DNA of 59,369 nucleotides, from positions 1-59,369 of the forward strand of contig DASWTL010000056.1 of the NCBI GenBank assembly GCA_036402155.1. Direction: 5' to 3'. The notes under the pieces were generated by a model. That model did no database searches. It was given only the letters and a program-made list of their open reading frames with translations, and was not told the DNA's origin. This DNA comes from DASWTL01 sp036402155. Lineage in GTDB: Bacteria > Bacteroidota > Bacteroidia > Sphingobacteriales > Sphingobacteriaceae. Shown here one piece after another: positions 24,688-33,320 of the stretch; position 1 is the first letter of the stretch, and each line of letters begins with the position of its first letter. A program made the position numbers and the translations under genes.

Positions 24688-26085
24688 ATGGCAGCTATGA
24701 AACCAGGACTCCCTAAAGGCACCAGAGACTTTTCACCAACAGAAATGGTGAAACGTAACTATATTTTTGATACAATAAGAACGGTATTTAAAAAATATGG
24801 ATACCAGGAAATTCAGACCCCTTCCATGGAGAACCTCGCAACCCTTACCGGAAAATACGGGGATGAAGGAGATAAACTGATTTTCAAAATACTGAACTCC
24901 GGCGACTTTCTATCCAAAATTAATCCGGCGCAACTCACAACCCACAACTCACAACTCATAACCCCTGGTATTTCAGAAAAGGCTCTCCGGTATGATTTAA
25001 CAGTACCTTTTGCACGATACGTAGTGATGCATCAAAATGATATCTCATTTCCATTTAAACGTTTTCAGATCCAGCCTGTATGGCGTGCAGATCGTCCGCA
25101 AAAAGGACGGTATCGTGAGTTTTATCAGTGTGATGTTGATGTTGTAGGGTCTGACAGCCTGCTAAATGAAGCGGAATTTGTTTTAATTTATGATGAAGCG
25201 CTATCATCCCTGGGATTAAAAGATTTTACGGTTAAGATTAACAACCGGAAGATCCTGTCAGGTATTGCCCAGATGCTGGGCAAACCGGAATTGATTATTG
25301 ATATGACGGTAGCGATAGACAAACTTGATAAGATAGGCTTCGAGGGGGTTACCAAAGAATTGATTGAAAGGGGATTCACAACGGCGGATATCGAGAAGCT
25401 GCAACCTGTGATCTTACTTCAAGGCACCAATGAAGAAAAGTTGGAAAATCTAAAACGAGTATTAAAAGATTCAGAAACCGGCCTGAAAGGGATCGAAGAA
25501 ATTGAAACCATCTTTCAATACGTTCACAATCTCACAACCGCCAACTCACAACCCACTACACGCCTTGAACTTGATATTACATTGGCCCGGGGATTAAATT
25601 ATTATACAGGCGCCATTTTCGAGGTTAAAACAAATGAGGTGACTATGGGAAGCATAGGAGGCGGTGGCCGGTATGATGACCTTACCGGAATGTTTGGATT
25701 AAAAGGGCTAACCGGGGTTGGTATATCTTTTGGCGCCGATCGTATATATGATGTACTTGATGAACTTAAATTATTTCCTGAAAATACACAGTCCACAACC
25801 CACGTACTTATAAGCAATTTTGATCATGACGCAGAACGGTTTGCCCTGCCTTTACTCCAGCAATTAAGATCTAATGATATTGCCGCTGAATTATACCCAT
25901 CTTCCACAAAATTAAAAAAACAATTAAGCTACGCAGATGACAAACGCATTCCCTATGTTGTACTAATTGGAAGTGAAGAAATTAAATCAGGAAAGTTAAC
26001 CTTAAAAAATATGAAAACTGGAGAACAGCGCCAGGTTACTAATTATGAGTTAATTGAGCACCTTAAGACCAGCCCGGAATTATAA
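24688..26085 (+). CDS. hisS: Histidyl-tRNA synthetase
   Basis: This class II synthetase charges tRNA-His. From the ATG at 24688 it has 465 residues. Motif 1 is around FDTIRTVFKKYGYQEIQTPSME, motif 2 spans RYDLTVPFARYV to FQIQPVWRADRPQKGRYREF, and the histidine-binding block reads ARGLNYYTGAIFEV. The C-terminal anticodon-binding domain runs from about 365. Two or three loops contain residues encoded by ACTC-rich repeats (QLTTHNSQLITP near 82-93 and NLTTANSQPTTR near 281-292). They lie outside the catalytic motifs, so the enzyme is presumably active. Confidence 0.96.
   Translation: MAAMKPGLPKGTRDFSPTEMVKRNYIFDTIRTVFKKYGYQEIQTPSMENLATLTGKYGDEGDKLIFKILNSGDFLSKINPAQLTTHNSQLITPGISEKALRYDLTVPFARYVVMHQNDISFPFKRFQIQPVWRADRPQKGRYREFYQCDVDVVGSDSLLNEAEFVLIYDEALSSLGLKDFTVKINNRKILSGIAQMLGKPELIIDMTVAIDKLDKIGFEGVTKELIERGFTTADIEKLQPVILLQGTNEEKLENLKRVLKDSETGLKGIEEIETIFQYVHNLTTANSQPTTRLELDITLARGLNYYTGAIFEVKTNEVTMGSIGGGGRYDDLTGMFGLKGLTGVGISFGADRIYDVLDELKLFPENTQSTTHVLISNFDHDAERFALPLLQQLRSNDIAAELYPSSTKLKKQLSYADDKRIPYVVLIGSEEIKSGKLTLKNMKTGEQRQVTNYELIEHLKTSPEL
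24931..24966. repeat. ACTC/ACAA-rich repeat in hisS, copy 5
   Basis: The words CAACTCACAA, CCCACAACTC and ACAACTCATAA stand side by side, in frame with hisS, and code for TTHNSQL-type residues between motif 1 and motif 2. Confidence 0.65.
25525..25562. repeat. ACTC/ACAA-rich repeat in hisS, copy 6
   Basis: CACAATCTCACAACCGCC is followed by AACTCACAACCCACTACA. It is in frame and codes for NLTTANSQPTT. A shorter related piece (AGTCCACAACCCAC) is at about 25790-25803 in the same gene. Confidence 0.6.
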
Positions 26086-26124
26086 TTCAATATTACATAA
26101 CGTATAAGGTCTATATACAAAAAA

Positions 26125-26159
26125 CCCCGGACCATGTTGACCATGTCCGGGGCGTTTTT
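26125..26159. terminator. Bidirectional terminator between hisS and the TonB receptor gene
   Basis: CCCCGGAC and GTCCGGGG pair with an inner CATG extension (26125-26152). A T-run follows on the plus strand and an A-run precedes it, so it can stop both convergent transcripts. Confidence 0.85.
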
Positions 26160-26185
26160 ATTATAGGGTTATTCGCAGACTTGTT

Positions 26186-28474
26186 TTAATTAAAAGCAAA
26201 AGGAAGATAAATACCTACAGAAATATTTCTGCCCAGGTTTAAAATATTCTCGTATTTAAGGCGACTTAAATGACTTACATAGTCCTTATCAAACAAGTTA
26301 TTAGCCGCTATATTCAAGCGCAATGGCTGTTTATTAAGCATGAATGTAGTGCCTACTGATGCATTAACCAAGGTGTAGGCATTAGTAGAGGTTTCAAAAA
26401 TATCAATACGATTTTGTTTGAATACATTTTCAAGTTCAATAGAAAAGTAGCTGTTCACCAGATTCCCTAATGTAGGTTCAATTCGCAACTCATTACGCAA
26501 CTCAGCTGCCGGGATAAAAGGCAGCGGATTGTCTGTACCTCGATTCACACCCCTTGTGTACGAAAAGCTGTTTTCAAAATGGATTGCCTTATTAGGATGC
26601 AATTTCAAAGTAGCTTCAGCTCCATATAAATTTGCATTATCCTGAACATATCGGAATACCGGGAAAACATCACCATCAATAACCTGGTTTTCATTATCAG
26701 ATTGTCTGTAATAGATGTAATTATTAATCAGGTTATTAAAAAGGCTAAATCCTGCATTAACTTTTTCATTTTCATAATCTAATGAAAGATCGCCATAAAA
26801 ACTTTGTTCCGATTTTAACTGACTGTTCCCTATCTCATACCTGAAAGTACCTTCGTGAACACCATCCGACCCTAATTCAGCAATATTTGGTGCCCGGAAT
26901 GCGCTTCCCAAATTAGCCTTAAAATTAAGCCTGTCACTAAGCTGATGAGTAAATCCTAAAGCACCACTGATATTAGAAAAATCATTTTCAAACTCTGAGA
27001 ATTTGGGCATTCCATCCTCTTCCATTTGATTTCCGCGAATATTACGATAGTCAAATCGGGCGCCGAGATTAAACGTTGTTATCTGATTCCAGGTTTTCTT
27101 TGCGTAACCGAAAAAACCAAAATCAGTTGAAGTATAATCTGGGATCAGCAATTCCGCGGCCTTATTCTCATTATCCTGCATGGCTCCGGCAACTCCAAAT
27201 ACCGATTCCCACCCATTTTTCTCCTGGAAATAATATTTCAGATCATAGCTATACGTTCTCAGATCAAAAAACAATGAAGGATCGTCCTTGCTCTCTTCCA
27301 TTTCACGTCTTTGATTATTTTGAAATGCAATATTGGTACGGAGCCGTCCGGTTCCAAGAAGCAAGCTGTTGTTTAAAGCAATTTTATTATGTCGTACATC
27401 CTGGTAGGGCAATAAAAGGTCACGGTCTTTGAGTTGTGAGTTTGAAAAAGGCATTCCATCTGCATTCTCGAACAAACCGGAGTCGTTTCTTTCAAAATCC
27501 GGAAGGCCGATATTACTTTTAAAGCTTGAAATATCCAGGTGAGTATACCCCCATGGCCGGTTTAACCCTAACTGTCCGCCCAGATTAGTTTCATTATATC
27601 CGGTATTTGGAATTCTGCCATCAGGGGTAGTAAAACTGAATGCACTTTTATATGTTCCGCGTCCCCGCCAAACAAACCCATTGTTATTTCCACCTAACAT
27701 TAGGGAAGTACCGCTTAAGCCGTTGTTAGAAGCATAATTTGTTAAAAACTCCCCTTTTATCTGCCCATCCGTTGGCGGCAGGGGATCAATAATATTAATT
27801 ACTCCACCCAGGGCGTCAGAACCGTATAATAAGCTCGCAGCTCCACGAAGAATCTCTACACGTTCAGCGCTATATTGGTCGACCTCAATTCCATGTTCAT
27901 CACCCCATTGCTGTCCTTCCTGCTTGGTGCCATTCACCAGTGTTAACACCCGGTTATAACTTAGGCCCCGTATCACAGGCTTAGATACCGCAGATCCTGT
28001 GGTAACTTGTGATACACCTGCAACTCTTGATATTGCATCAATCAAATTCGATGAAGGACGATTAAGTAGCTCGGCTTTCCCTACAGCTGTAACTGAGGTG
28101 CTGTTGGTCCGTTCATCAGTACTGAACGCTGATCCAGTGATAACCACCTCTTTCGCTTCCATGACGGTTGGTATCATAGCAAATTCAAAAACTGAGGGAA
28201 TAGAAAAATCAACCGTTTTACTAAGGGTTTTGTAACCAATAAAGCGAATCTCTATCAATAGTTTACCTTTTAGGGGTGTATTCCTAAAAGTAAAATCTCC
28301 ATTATCATTGGTTATGGTAGATAATCGAAGATCAGGAATAGATACTACGGCACCTGGCAATGGCTCTCTTGTTTGAGCATCAATGACCCTGCCTGATAGA
28401 ACAACAAGATCTGAACTAAAAGCCAGCTGGCTAAATAGTGAAAAAATCAATATATAAAATGATCTTAATTTCAT
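26186..28474 (-). CDS. TonB-dependent outer-membrane receptor
   Basis: The 762-residue protein has a signal peptide (1-20), a carboxypeptidase-regulatory-like Ig domain (about 22-105, VLSGRVIDAQTREPLPGAVV), a plug domain (about 115-230, with VSQVTTGSAVSKPVIRGLSY and ILRGAASLLYGSDALGGVI), and a 22-strand barrel. The receptor takes up a large or scarce substrate with TonB energy. The upstream gene encodes a His/Cys-rich exported protein, so a metal or metallophore such as copper or zinc is a reasonable inference, not shown. No SusD partner is present, which argues against glycan uptake. Confidence 0.92.
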   Translation of the reverse strand: MKLRSFYILIFSLFSQLAFSSDLVVLSGRVIDAQTREPLPGAVVSIPDLRLSTITNDNGDFTFRNTPLKGKLLIEIRFIGYKTLSKTVDFSIPSVFEFAMIPTVMEAKEVVITGSAFSTDERTNSTSVTAVGKAELLNRPSSNLIDAISRVAGVSQVTTGSAVSKPVIRGLSYNRVLTLVNGTKQEGQQWGDEHGIEVDQYSAERVEILRGAASLLYGSDALGGVINIIDPLPPTDGQIKGEFLTNYASNNGLSGTSLMLGGNNNGFVWRGRGTYKSAFSFTTPDGRIPNTGYNETNLGGQLGLNRPWGYTHLDISSFKSNIGLPDFERNDSGLFENADGMPFSNSQLKDRDLLLPYQDVRHNKIALNNSLLLGTGRLRTNIAFQNNQRREMEESKDDPSLFFDLRTYSYDLKYYFQEKNGWESVFGVAGAMQDNENKAAELLIPDYTSTDFGFFGYAKKTWNQITTFNLGARFDYRNIRGNQMEEDGMPKFSEFENDFSNISGALGFTHQLSDRLNFKANLGSAFRAPNIAELGSDGVHEGTFRYEIGNSQLKSEQSFYGDLSLDYENEKVNAGFSLFNNLINNYIYYRQSDNENQVIDGDVFPVFRYVQDNANLYGAEATLKLHPNKAIHFENSFSYTRGVNRGTDNPLPFIPAAELRNELRIEPTLGNLVNSYFSIELENVFKQNRIDIFETSTNAYTLVNASVGTTFMLNKQPLRLNIAANNLFDKDYVSHLSRLKYENILNLGRNISVGIYLPFAFN

Positions 28475-28542
28475 TTGAATAAGATTAATGAATAACCGGA
28501 ATAGCCAAACGGCTATTCGAATACTAATTATTAATTATAATC

Positions 28543-28881
28543 TTATTCTGAAGGAGGGCCCCGAAGTGCGGTATACAGAATTTCAGCAACGTATCCGGTA
28601 AAGGCATTATCAATAAGCAGCTTTACAACAGGAAGTTCTGCATTTGCTTCTTGATATTTAGGACTTGTAAATACCTTATCGTAGTGAATAGCGCAGATCC
28701 AACAGTAATCTGCCTTTTTAGTGATATGAACCGTATGCTGACATGAAGTGTGCTTGTCGGAACATACTTGCTCAACCGTAGAATGGTTATGTAAAGAATC
28801 TAAAGGCAGTATAGTTACTGAGAATAACAGTAACAATAGCATGGAAATGCCAGTTGCCAAAGATTGTCTAATATTTTTCAT
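28543..28881 (-). CDS. His/Cys-rich small exported or membrane protein
   Basis: The 112-residue protein has an N-terminal hydrophobic segment (about 10-28). Its middle holds a dense set of possible metal ligands: HNH at 31-33, C40, H44, C47, H49, H52, then CWICAIH at about 59-65. The C-terminus ends RGPPSE, a pattern seen in small proteins near copper or metal receptor genes in Bacteroidota. I recognise no named domain. It sits 68 bases upstream of the TonB receptor gene on the same strand, so a shared metal-related role is likely. Confidence 0.65.
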   Translation of the reverse strand: MKNIRQSLATGISMLLLLLFSVTILPLDSLHNHSTVEQVCSDKHTSCQHTVHITKKADYCWICAIHYDKVFTSPKYQEANAELPVVKLLIDNAFTGYVAEILYTALRGPPSE

Positions 28882-28964
28882 TCCGGGATAAATGCAAAAT
28901 TAAATAAATTATATAGCCGTAACAAGTCGTTAATTAATCCCTTGCATCTTCAGCTCTAATAATT

Positions 28965-29978
28965 TTATGATTCTAATAATTGCATTTGTTCAATGATCTG
29001 TTGTTCTGTAATCGGAAACGCTAAATTATTCCGTATTGTTTGATAAACAGCTTCAAAAAGAACTCCGTAATCACCTCTTAATGAAGGAACCAACTCCGTG
29101 GTTTTTTTTTCATCACGATCTATTGTTGTAAGGCGTCCTTCCTTACCGGGATACTCTTCACCAAAGCCAATATCGGCAACTGACATTCCGGAAAGCAACT
29201 GCTCTTCCTGGGTATCACAAAATTCTTTAATATAGCTACCCTCAGTTCCGTGAATTACTATTCCAGGTAATGGATCTGCTACCAGCATACTCACTGTTAT
29301 AAACACATTAATATGATCGGCAAAAACCAAATGCATATGTGCATAATCGTCAACTTGTGATCCTTTTCTATATTTACCAAGAATTTTATATGATTTTACC
29401 GGACTCCCAAACAAAGCAATTGCCTGATCAATAAGGTGAGCTCCGAGATCATAAAAAATACCACTTCCGGCAACAGGAGTTTCCTTAAATACCTTTGGCC
29501 CAATAAAGCTGCGGTACCGGTCATAACGGAAATGTACTTCTATCAGTTTGCCTAGTTTCCCGCTACTTATTACATTTTTTACGGATAAGAAATCACTCGA
29601 AAACCGGCGGTTCTGGTAAACCATTACTTTACGTCCGAGCTTAGCGGCAAATTCAAAAACCTCTCTAGCTTCATTTGACGAAGTAGCAAACGGTTTTTCA
29701 ACCAGCACATCCTTTCCGGCCATCAATGCTTGTTTGGTATAGTCTGCATGGGTGTTATTAGGGGTATTTACAATGATAAGTTCAATATCCGGATCATTGA
29801 TGGTATCAGAAACCGTATCGTAACTAATGATACCAGGATAATCGTCTGAGGCTAGTTTTTTAGACCGTTCTGTTACAGCTTTTAGTTCAAAGCCCGGATG
29901 ATGAGAAATGTATGGCGCATGAAATATTTTTCCTGACATTCCATAAGCTAGTAGGCCTGTTATTATCGGTTGATCCAT
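28965..29978 (-). CDS. Gfo/Idh/MocA-family NAD(P)-dependent oxidoreductase
   Basis: From the ATG at 29978 the protein has 337 residues. The N-terminal Rossmann fold (1-120) has the nucleotide loop GLLAYGMSGKIFHAPYI and the family motif VEKPFATS with its catalytic lysine. The C-terminal domain includes GSGIFYDLGAHLIDQAIALFG with the D-x-x-x-H pattern. The YGMSGKIFHAP sequence is typical of the YdgJ/scyllo-inositol-dehydrogenase-like branch. The substrate is probably a sugar or polyol. A GTG 30 bases upstream is a less likely start, because it lies before the TATATTTG promoter element. Confidence 0.9.
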   Translation of the reverse strand: MDQPIITGLLAYGMSGKIFHAPYISHHPGFELKAVTERSKKLASDDYPGIISYDTVSDTINDPDIELIIVNTPNNTHADYTKQALMAGKDVLVEKPFATSSNEAREVFEFAAKLGRKVMVYQNRRFSSDFLSVKNVISSGKLGKLIEVHFRYDRYRSFIGPKVFKETPVAGSGIFYDLGAHLIDQAIALFGSPVKSYKILGKYRKGSQVDDYAHMHLVFADHINVFITVSMLVADPLPGIVIHGTEGSYIKEFCDTQEEQLLSGMSVADIGFGEEYPGKEGRLTTIDRDEKKTTELVPSLRGDYGVLFEAVYQTIRNNLAFPITEQQIIEQMQLLES

Positions 29979-29981
29979 GAA

Positions 29982-29989
29982 CAAATATA
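29982..29989 (-). promoter_or_regulatory. -7 promoter element for the Gfo/Idh/MocA gene
   Basis: The minus strand reads TATATTTG with a TTG 18 bases upstream (30008-30010). It is three bases from the ATG, so the mRNA would be almost leaderless. Confidence 0.5.
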
Positions 29990-30019
29990 GGTATAGTTGG
30001 AATACCACAATCCCGAACC

Positions 30020-30027
30020 TATCTTTG
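30020..30027 (+). promoter_or_regulatory. -7 promoter element for the 30033 gene
   Basis: TATCTTTG with a TTG at 29997-29999 (20-base spacer) fits the Bacteroidota consensus. It is five bases before the ATG at 30033 and fixes that start, rather than an in-frame ATG at 29997. Confidence 0.55.
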
Positions 30028-30032
30028 CAGTT

Positions 30033-30383
30033 ATGACAGCGGCGGAAATAAATAAACGATTTTTAGAAGTTCAGGAACGGCTTTCACATGATTTCGACAA
30101 TGAAAAGCCTGATATAAAAGTTATTCTTTTCCTGATAGGTGTGCAGGAGCTAGGTAAGGGCCCAAAAAAATTCAGTAAGCGGCAGAAGGAAGAATTAATG
30201 CATATAGCCACCTGCAGGCTTTTCAGCGATTTAGGCTTTTATGAACTGGAAGGTTTAGACCAGGACGGCTGGCCTCATTGGAAACTGGTAAAAACTATTC
30301 CCAATTATACGTTACTTGAACAGGAAATGCTCATGAAATCATTGATTGTAAATTATTTTGACGAGCTATATGAAAACGGGTAG
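30033..30383 (+). CDS. Small cytoplasmic protein of unknown function
   Basis: The 116-residue protein is mostly helical and has no signal peptide or membrane segment. Recognisable stretches are DIKVILFLIGVQELGKG and FSKRQKEELMHIATCRLFSDLGFYEL. It looks like a conserved single-domain protein of Bacteroidota, but I cannot assign a function. The promoter element directly before 30033 supports this start. The cyclophilin gene follows by 27 bases, so the two may be co-transcribed. Confidence 0.75.
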   Translation: MTAAEINKRFLEVQERLSHDFDNEKPDIKVILFLIGVQELGKGPKKFSKRQKEELMHIATCRLFSDLGFYELEGLDQDGWPHWKLVKTIPNYTLLEQEMLMKSLIVNYFDELYENG

Positions 30384-30410
30384 TTCAGCATTTTTATATC
30401 AATAACTCTT

Positions 30411-31118
30411 ATGAAAAATATTGGTAAACTCCTTACTTTCATATTTATAGCATTAACACTTAATGCATTCGCAACAAAACCCAGGCATAATTTTGTGCGA
30501 ATTAAAACTACTAAAGGGGAATGCATAGCGATACTTTATAACAAAACCCCGAAGCACCGGGATAATTTTACAAAGCTTTCACGTGATGGTTATTACAACA
30601 GCACATTATTTCATCGGGTTATTAAGGACTTTATGATCCAGGGGGGCGATCCGGATTCTAAGAATGCCAGCCCGGACAAACTGCTAGGTGAGGGAGGTCC
30701 AAAATACCGGATTGATGCTGAATTTAGTCCTGATCTTTTCCATAAAAAGGGCGCTTTAGCAGCGGCTAGAGACAATAACCCGAATAAAGCATCCAGCGGA
30801 AGCCAGTTTTATATTGTTCAGGGGATCAAATTTACAGAAGAAAGACTGGATCAGTTAGAGAAGACCCGCCTGGGCAGAAAATTACCAGAACATCATCGGG
30901 AGATTTACAAAACCCTGGGTGGAACACCACATCTCGATCAAAATTACACTGTTTTTGGTGAAGTGGTCCAGGGATTGGAAACGGTTGATAGTATCGCTTC
31001 AGTTAGTACCGGTGAAGCAAACAGGCCTCTGGAAAATATATCGATGGAGATCAGCGTATTAAAAAGAAGAGAAGCCCGGAAACTTGAAAAATCATTGAAT
31101 CTGGCTGATAAACCCTGA
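30411..31118 (+). CDS. Peptidyl-prolyl cis-trans isomerase, cyclophilin type, exported
   Basis: The 235-residue protein has a signal peptide (about 1-21) and a cyclophilin domain. The catalytic arginine is in LFHRVIKDFMIQGGDP, and the KASSGSQFYIVQG block forms the proline-binding pocket. About 35 residues after that block (EERLDQLEKTRLGRKLPEHH) form an insertion usual for Bacteroidota periplasmic cyclophilins. The YTVFGEVVQGLETVDSI block closes the fold. It probably assists folding of exported proteins. Confidence 0.93.
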   Translation: MKNIGKLLTFIFIALTLNAFATKPRHNFVRIKTTKGECIAILYNKTPKHRDNFTKLSRDGYYNSTLFHRVIKDFMIQGGDPDSKNASPDKLLGEGGPKYRIDAEFSPDLFHKKGALAAARDNNPNKASSGSQFYIVQGIKFTEERLDQLEKTRLGRKLPEHHREIYKTLGGTPHLDQNYTVFGEVVQGLETVDSIASVSTGEANRPLENISMEISVLKRREARKLEKSLNLADKP

Positions 31119-31291
31119 AAACTGCATGCATAATCGAAAAACTTAGTGAATAACGCCGGTCTGACAGTCTTCCTGAGTGAGTTAATGAGATTGATGCACG
31201 CGCTTATGAACCAAATACAAATGGATCACAAACGGAATGAATATGATGATTATATATTTACCCACTATAATGTCTTAATACTCAGATCTAA

Positions 31292-32059
31292 ATGAAAATA
31301 GTATCATATAATGTAAATGGCATCCGCTCCGCATTCAGAAAAAACTGGCTTTCCTGGTTACAGGCCACAAACGCAGATGTGATTTGTCTTCAGGAAATAA
31401 AATGCACACCCGATCAGCTGGCGGATATTTTTCTGGTGGAACAATTGGGATATGAACATTATTGGTATCCGGCTGAAAAGAAAGGCTACAGTGGCACAGC
31501 AATTTTTACTAAGCATACGCCTAAACATGTTGAATACGGCTGTGGACATGAAGATTATGACCGTGAAGGAAGGATTTTGCGGGTCGATTTTGATGATTTT
31601 TCAGTAATGAGCACCTATTTCCCTTCCGGATCAAGTGGCGAGTTGAGGCAGGATTTCAAGTATAGATTTCTTGATGATTTCCAAGTGTATATAGATAGAT
31701 TGAAGACACAATTGCCAAAAATGGTCATTTCAGGCGATTATAATATTTGCCATAAACCAATTGATATCCATAATCCAAAATCAAATGCAAAATCTTCCGG
31801 ATTTCTTCCCGAAGAACGGGAATGGATGGAAAATTTCATTACCAGTGGCTTTATAGATACATTCAGATACTTTAATACTGATCCGCACCATTACACCTGG
31901 TGGAGCAACCGGCCAGGTGTGCGCGACCGGAACTTAGGATGGCGTATAGATTATAATATGATTACCCATGACCTTGAGCCTCACCTGAAACGATCCGGTA
32001 TTCTATGCGATGCAAAACATTCAGATCATTGCCCTGTGCTTTTGGAACTGAGCTTTTAA
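31292..32059 (+). CDS. xth: Exodeoxyribonuclease III
   Basis: The 255-residue enzyme of the EEP superfamily cuts abasic sites and removes 3' blocks in base-excision repair. It has YNVNGIRSA, the metal-binding E in CLQEIKC, the SGDYNICH block, and the C-terminal SDHCPVLLE with the catalytic Asp-His. The length is usual for the family. The 173-base gap before it holds a 29-codon reading frame that ends in an ATGA overlap with this start. Confidence 0.94.
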   Translation: MKIVSYNVNGIRSAFRKNWLSWLQATNADVICLQEIKCTPDQLADIFLVEQLGYEHYWYPAEKKGYSGTAIFTKHTPKHVEYGCGHEDYDREGRILRVDFDDFSVMSTYFPSGSSGELRQDFKYRFLDDFQVYIDRLKTQLPKMVISGDYNICHKPIDIHNPKSNAKSSGFLPEEREWMENFITSGFIDTFRYFNTDPHHYTWWSNRPGVRDRNLGWRIDYNMITHDLEPHLKRSGILCDAKHSDHCPVLLELSF

Positions 32060-32073
32060 ATCATAAGATTTTA

Positions 32074-33243
32074 TTAAACCCTCAGGAATACATTTTTTCT
32101 ATATAAGATGTAAAGGAACATCCATTTAATAAACAAATAGCAAACGGCCATAACTACAATATTAAATGGATCACCGGTCAATTCGCCAAGCCAGCTGAAA
32201 AATGCAGCTGTAGTATATCTCCAATCTATAAAAATACCGGACATATAAATTAAGATTGAATTCATCCCGATCACTTTGAAGAAAAAGGCCCATTTTTTAT
32301 ATCCCAGAACATCAATGATATAATAAAAAATCGCCAGCAAAATCAGGCTGTATCCGCCAACATGCATGGCAAAAGAACTTGACCACAGGTTCTTATTGAT
32401 CGGAAAATCAAGATTCCACACCTGTGCCAAAACCAGAGAAATTACGCCGGCCACCACTAAATACAATACCTTTCGGGTGGATAAAATAGTTGATTTCTTT
32501 AACAGAATGCCTGCCATAATTCCTAAAAGCGCCGTACTGATTGCTGGAATTGTTGAAAACAAACCCTCGGGATCATGGATTCCTTTATACAACTTACCTG
32601 GCAATAGCACCCGATCCATGTACGATGCAAAATTTCCTGCCATAGTCAGATCACCCGGAGGGAACCCCGGGGCGGCTGTAAATTTTAAAAGCAGCCAATA
32701 ACCAATTAATAAAACTCCAAACCAAATGAGCAGAAACTGTTGTTTTGCGTATAAATAAATGATGTTTGCAAACATATAAGCAAGTCCGATCCTGCCTAAT
32801 ACACTACCAAAACGGATCTCTGAAATCGGTTTTAATTGTAATCCCTGGTTTACAATGATACCCAGCAATACGAGTATCATACCCCTTTTTATTACGCGAA
32901 ATAGCAGTTCACCCTTACTTTTCCCTTTTTCAAGCTCTCTGCCAACAGAATAAGGCGTGGCAACACCGGCCAAAAAAAGAAAGAGTGGAAATATAAGGTC
33001 ATAAAAATGGAAACCGTCCCATGCAGGATGAACCATCTGTACGGAAAACGCCTCCCAAAAGGAATTCCCCGTAGCTTTGGCAAGGCCTTGAACGATACCT
33101 TCAGCGCCCATTATCCACATCATATCAAAACCACGAAGGGCATCAAGCGAATAAAGTCTTTGGGGTGAAGCCTGCATGGTAATGGCTTCCCGTCCGGGAT
33201 CAGAAACCTTTATAACGGGCTCCTGCAATTCGGATACATTCAT
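32074..33243 (-). CDS. DUF5009 / heparan-alpha-glucosaminide N-acetyltransferase-like membrane protein
   Basis: The 389-residue protein has about ten membrane helices. Its N-terminus contains RLYSLDALRGFDMMWIMG, and then HPAWDGFHFYDLIFPLFLFLAGV, the hallmark of the NagX/HGSNAT-like family. A conserved histidine in the first loop is thought to carry the acetyl group in the lysosomal enzyme. Bacterial members may acetylate amino sugars during peptidoglycan or glycan recycling; the substrate here is not shown. It is convergent with xth. Confidence 0.85.
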   Translation of the reverse strand: MNVSELQEPVIKVSDPGREAITMQASPQRLYSLDALRGFDMMWIMGAEGIVQGLAKATGNSFWEAFSVQMVHPAWDGFHFYDLIFPLFLFLAGVATPYSVGRELEKGKSKGELLFRVIKRGMILVLLGIIVNQGLQLKPISEIRFGSVLGRIGLAYMFANIIYLYAKQQFLLIWFGVLLIGYWLLLKFTAAPGFPPGDLTMAGNFASYMDRVLLPGKLYKGIHDPEGLFSTIPAISTALLGIMAGILLKKSTILSTRKVLYLVVAGVISLVLAQVWNLDFPINKNLWSSSFAMHVGGYSLILLAIFYYIIDVLGYKKWAFFFKVIGMNSILIYMSGIFIDWRYTTAAFFSWLGELTGDPFNIVVMAVCYLFIKWMFLYILYRKNVFLRV

Positions 33244-33320
33244 ACGATTTAATCTTTAATTAAATTTAGAAATTAAATCCTTGCGTAACCAGGTATAGCC
33301 TGAAAATATTTTCCCGGAAT

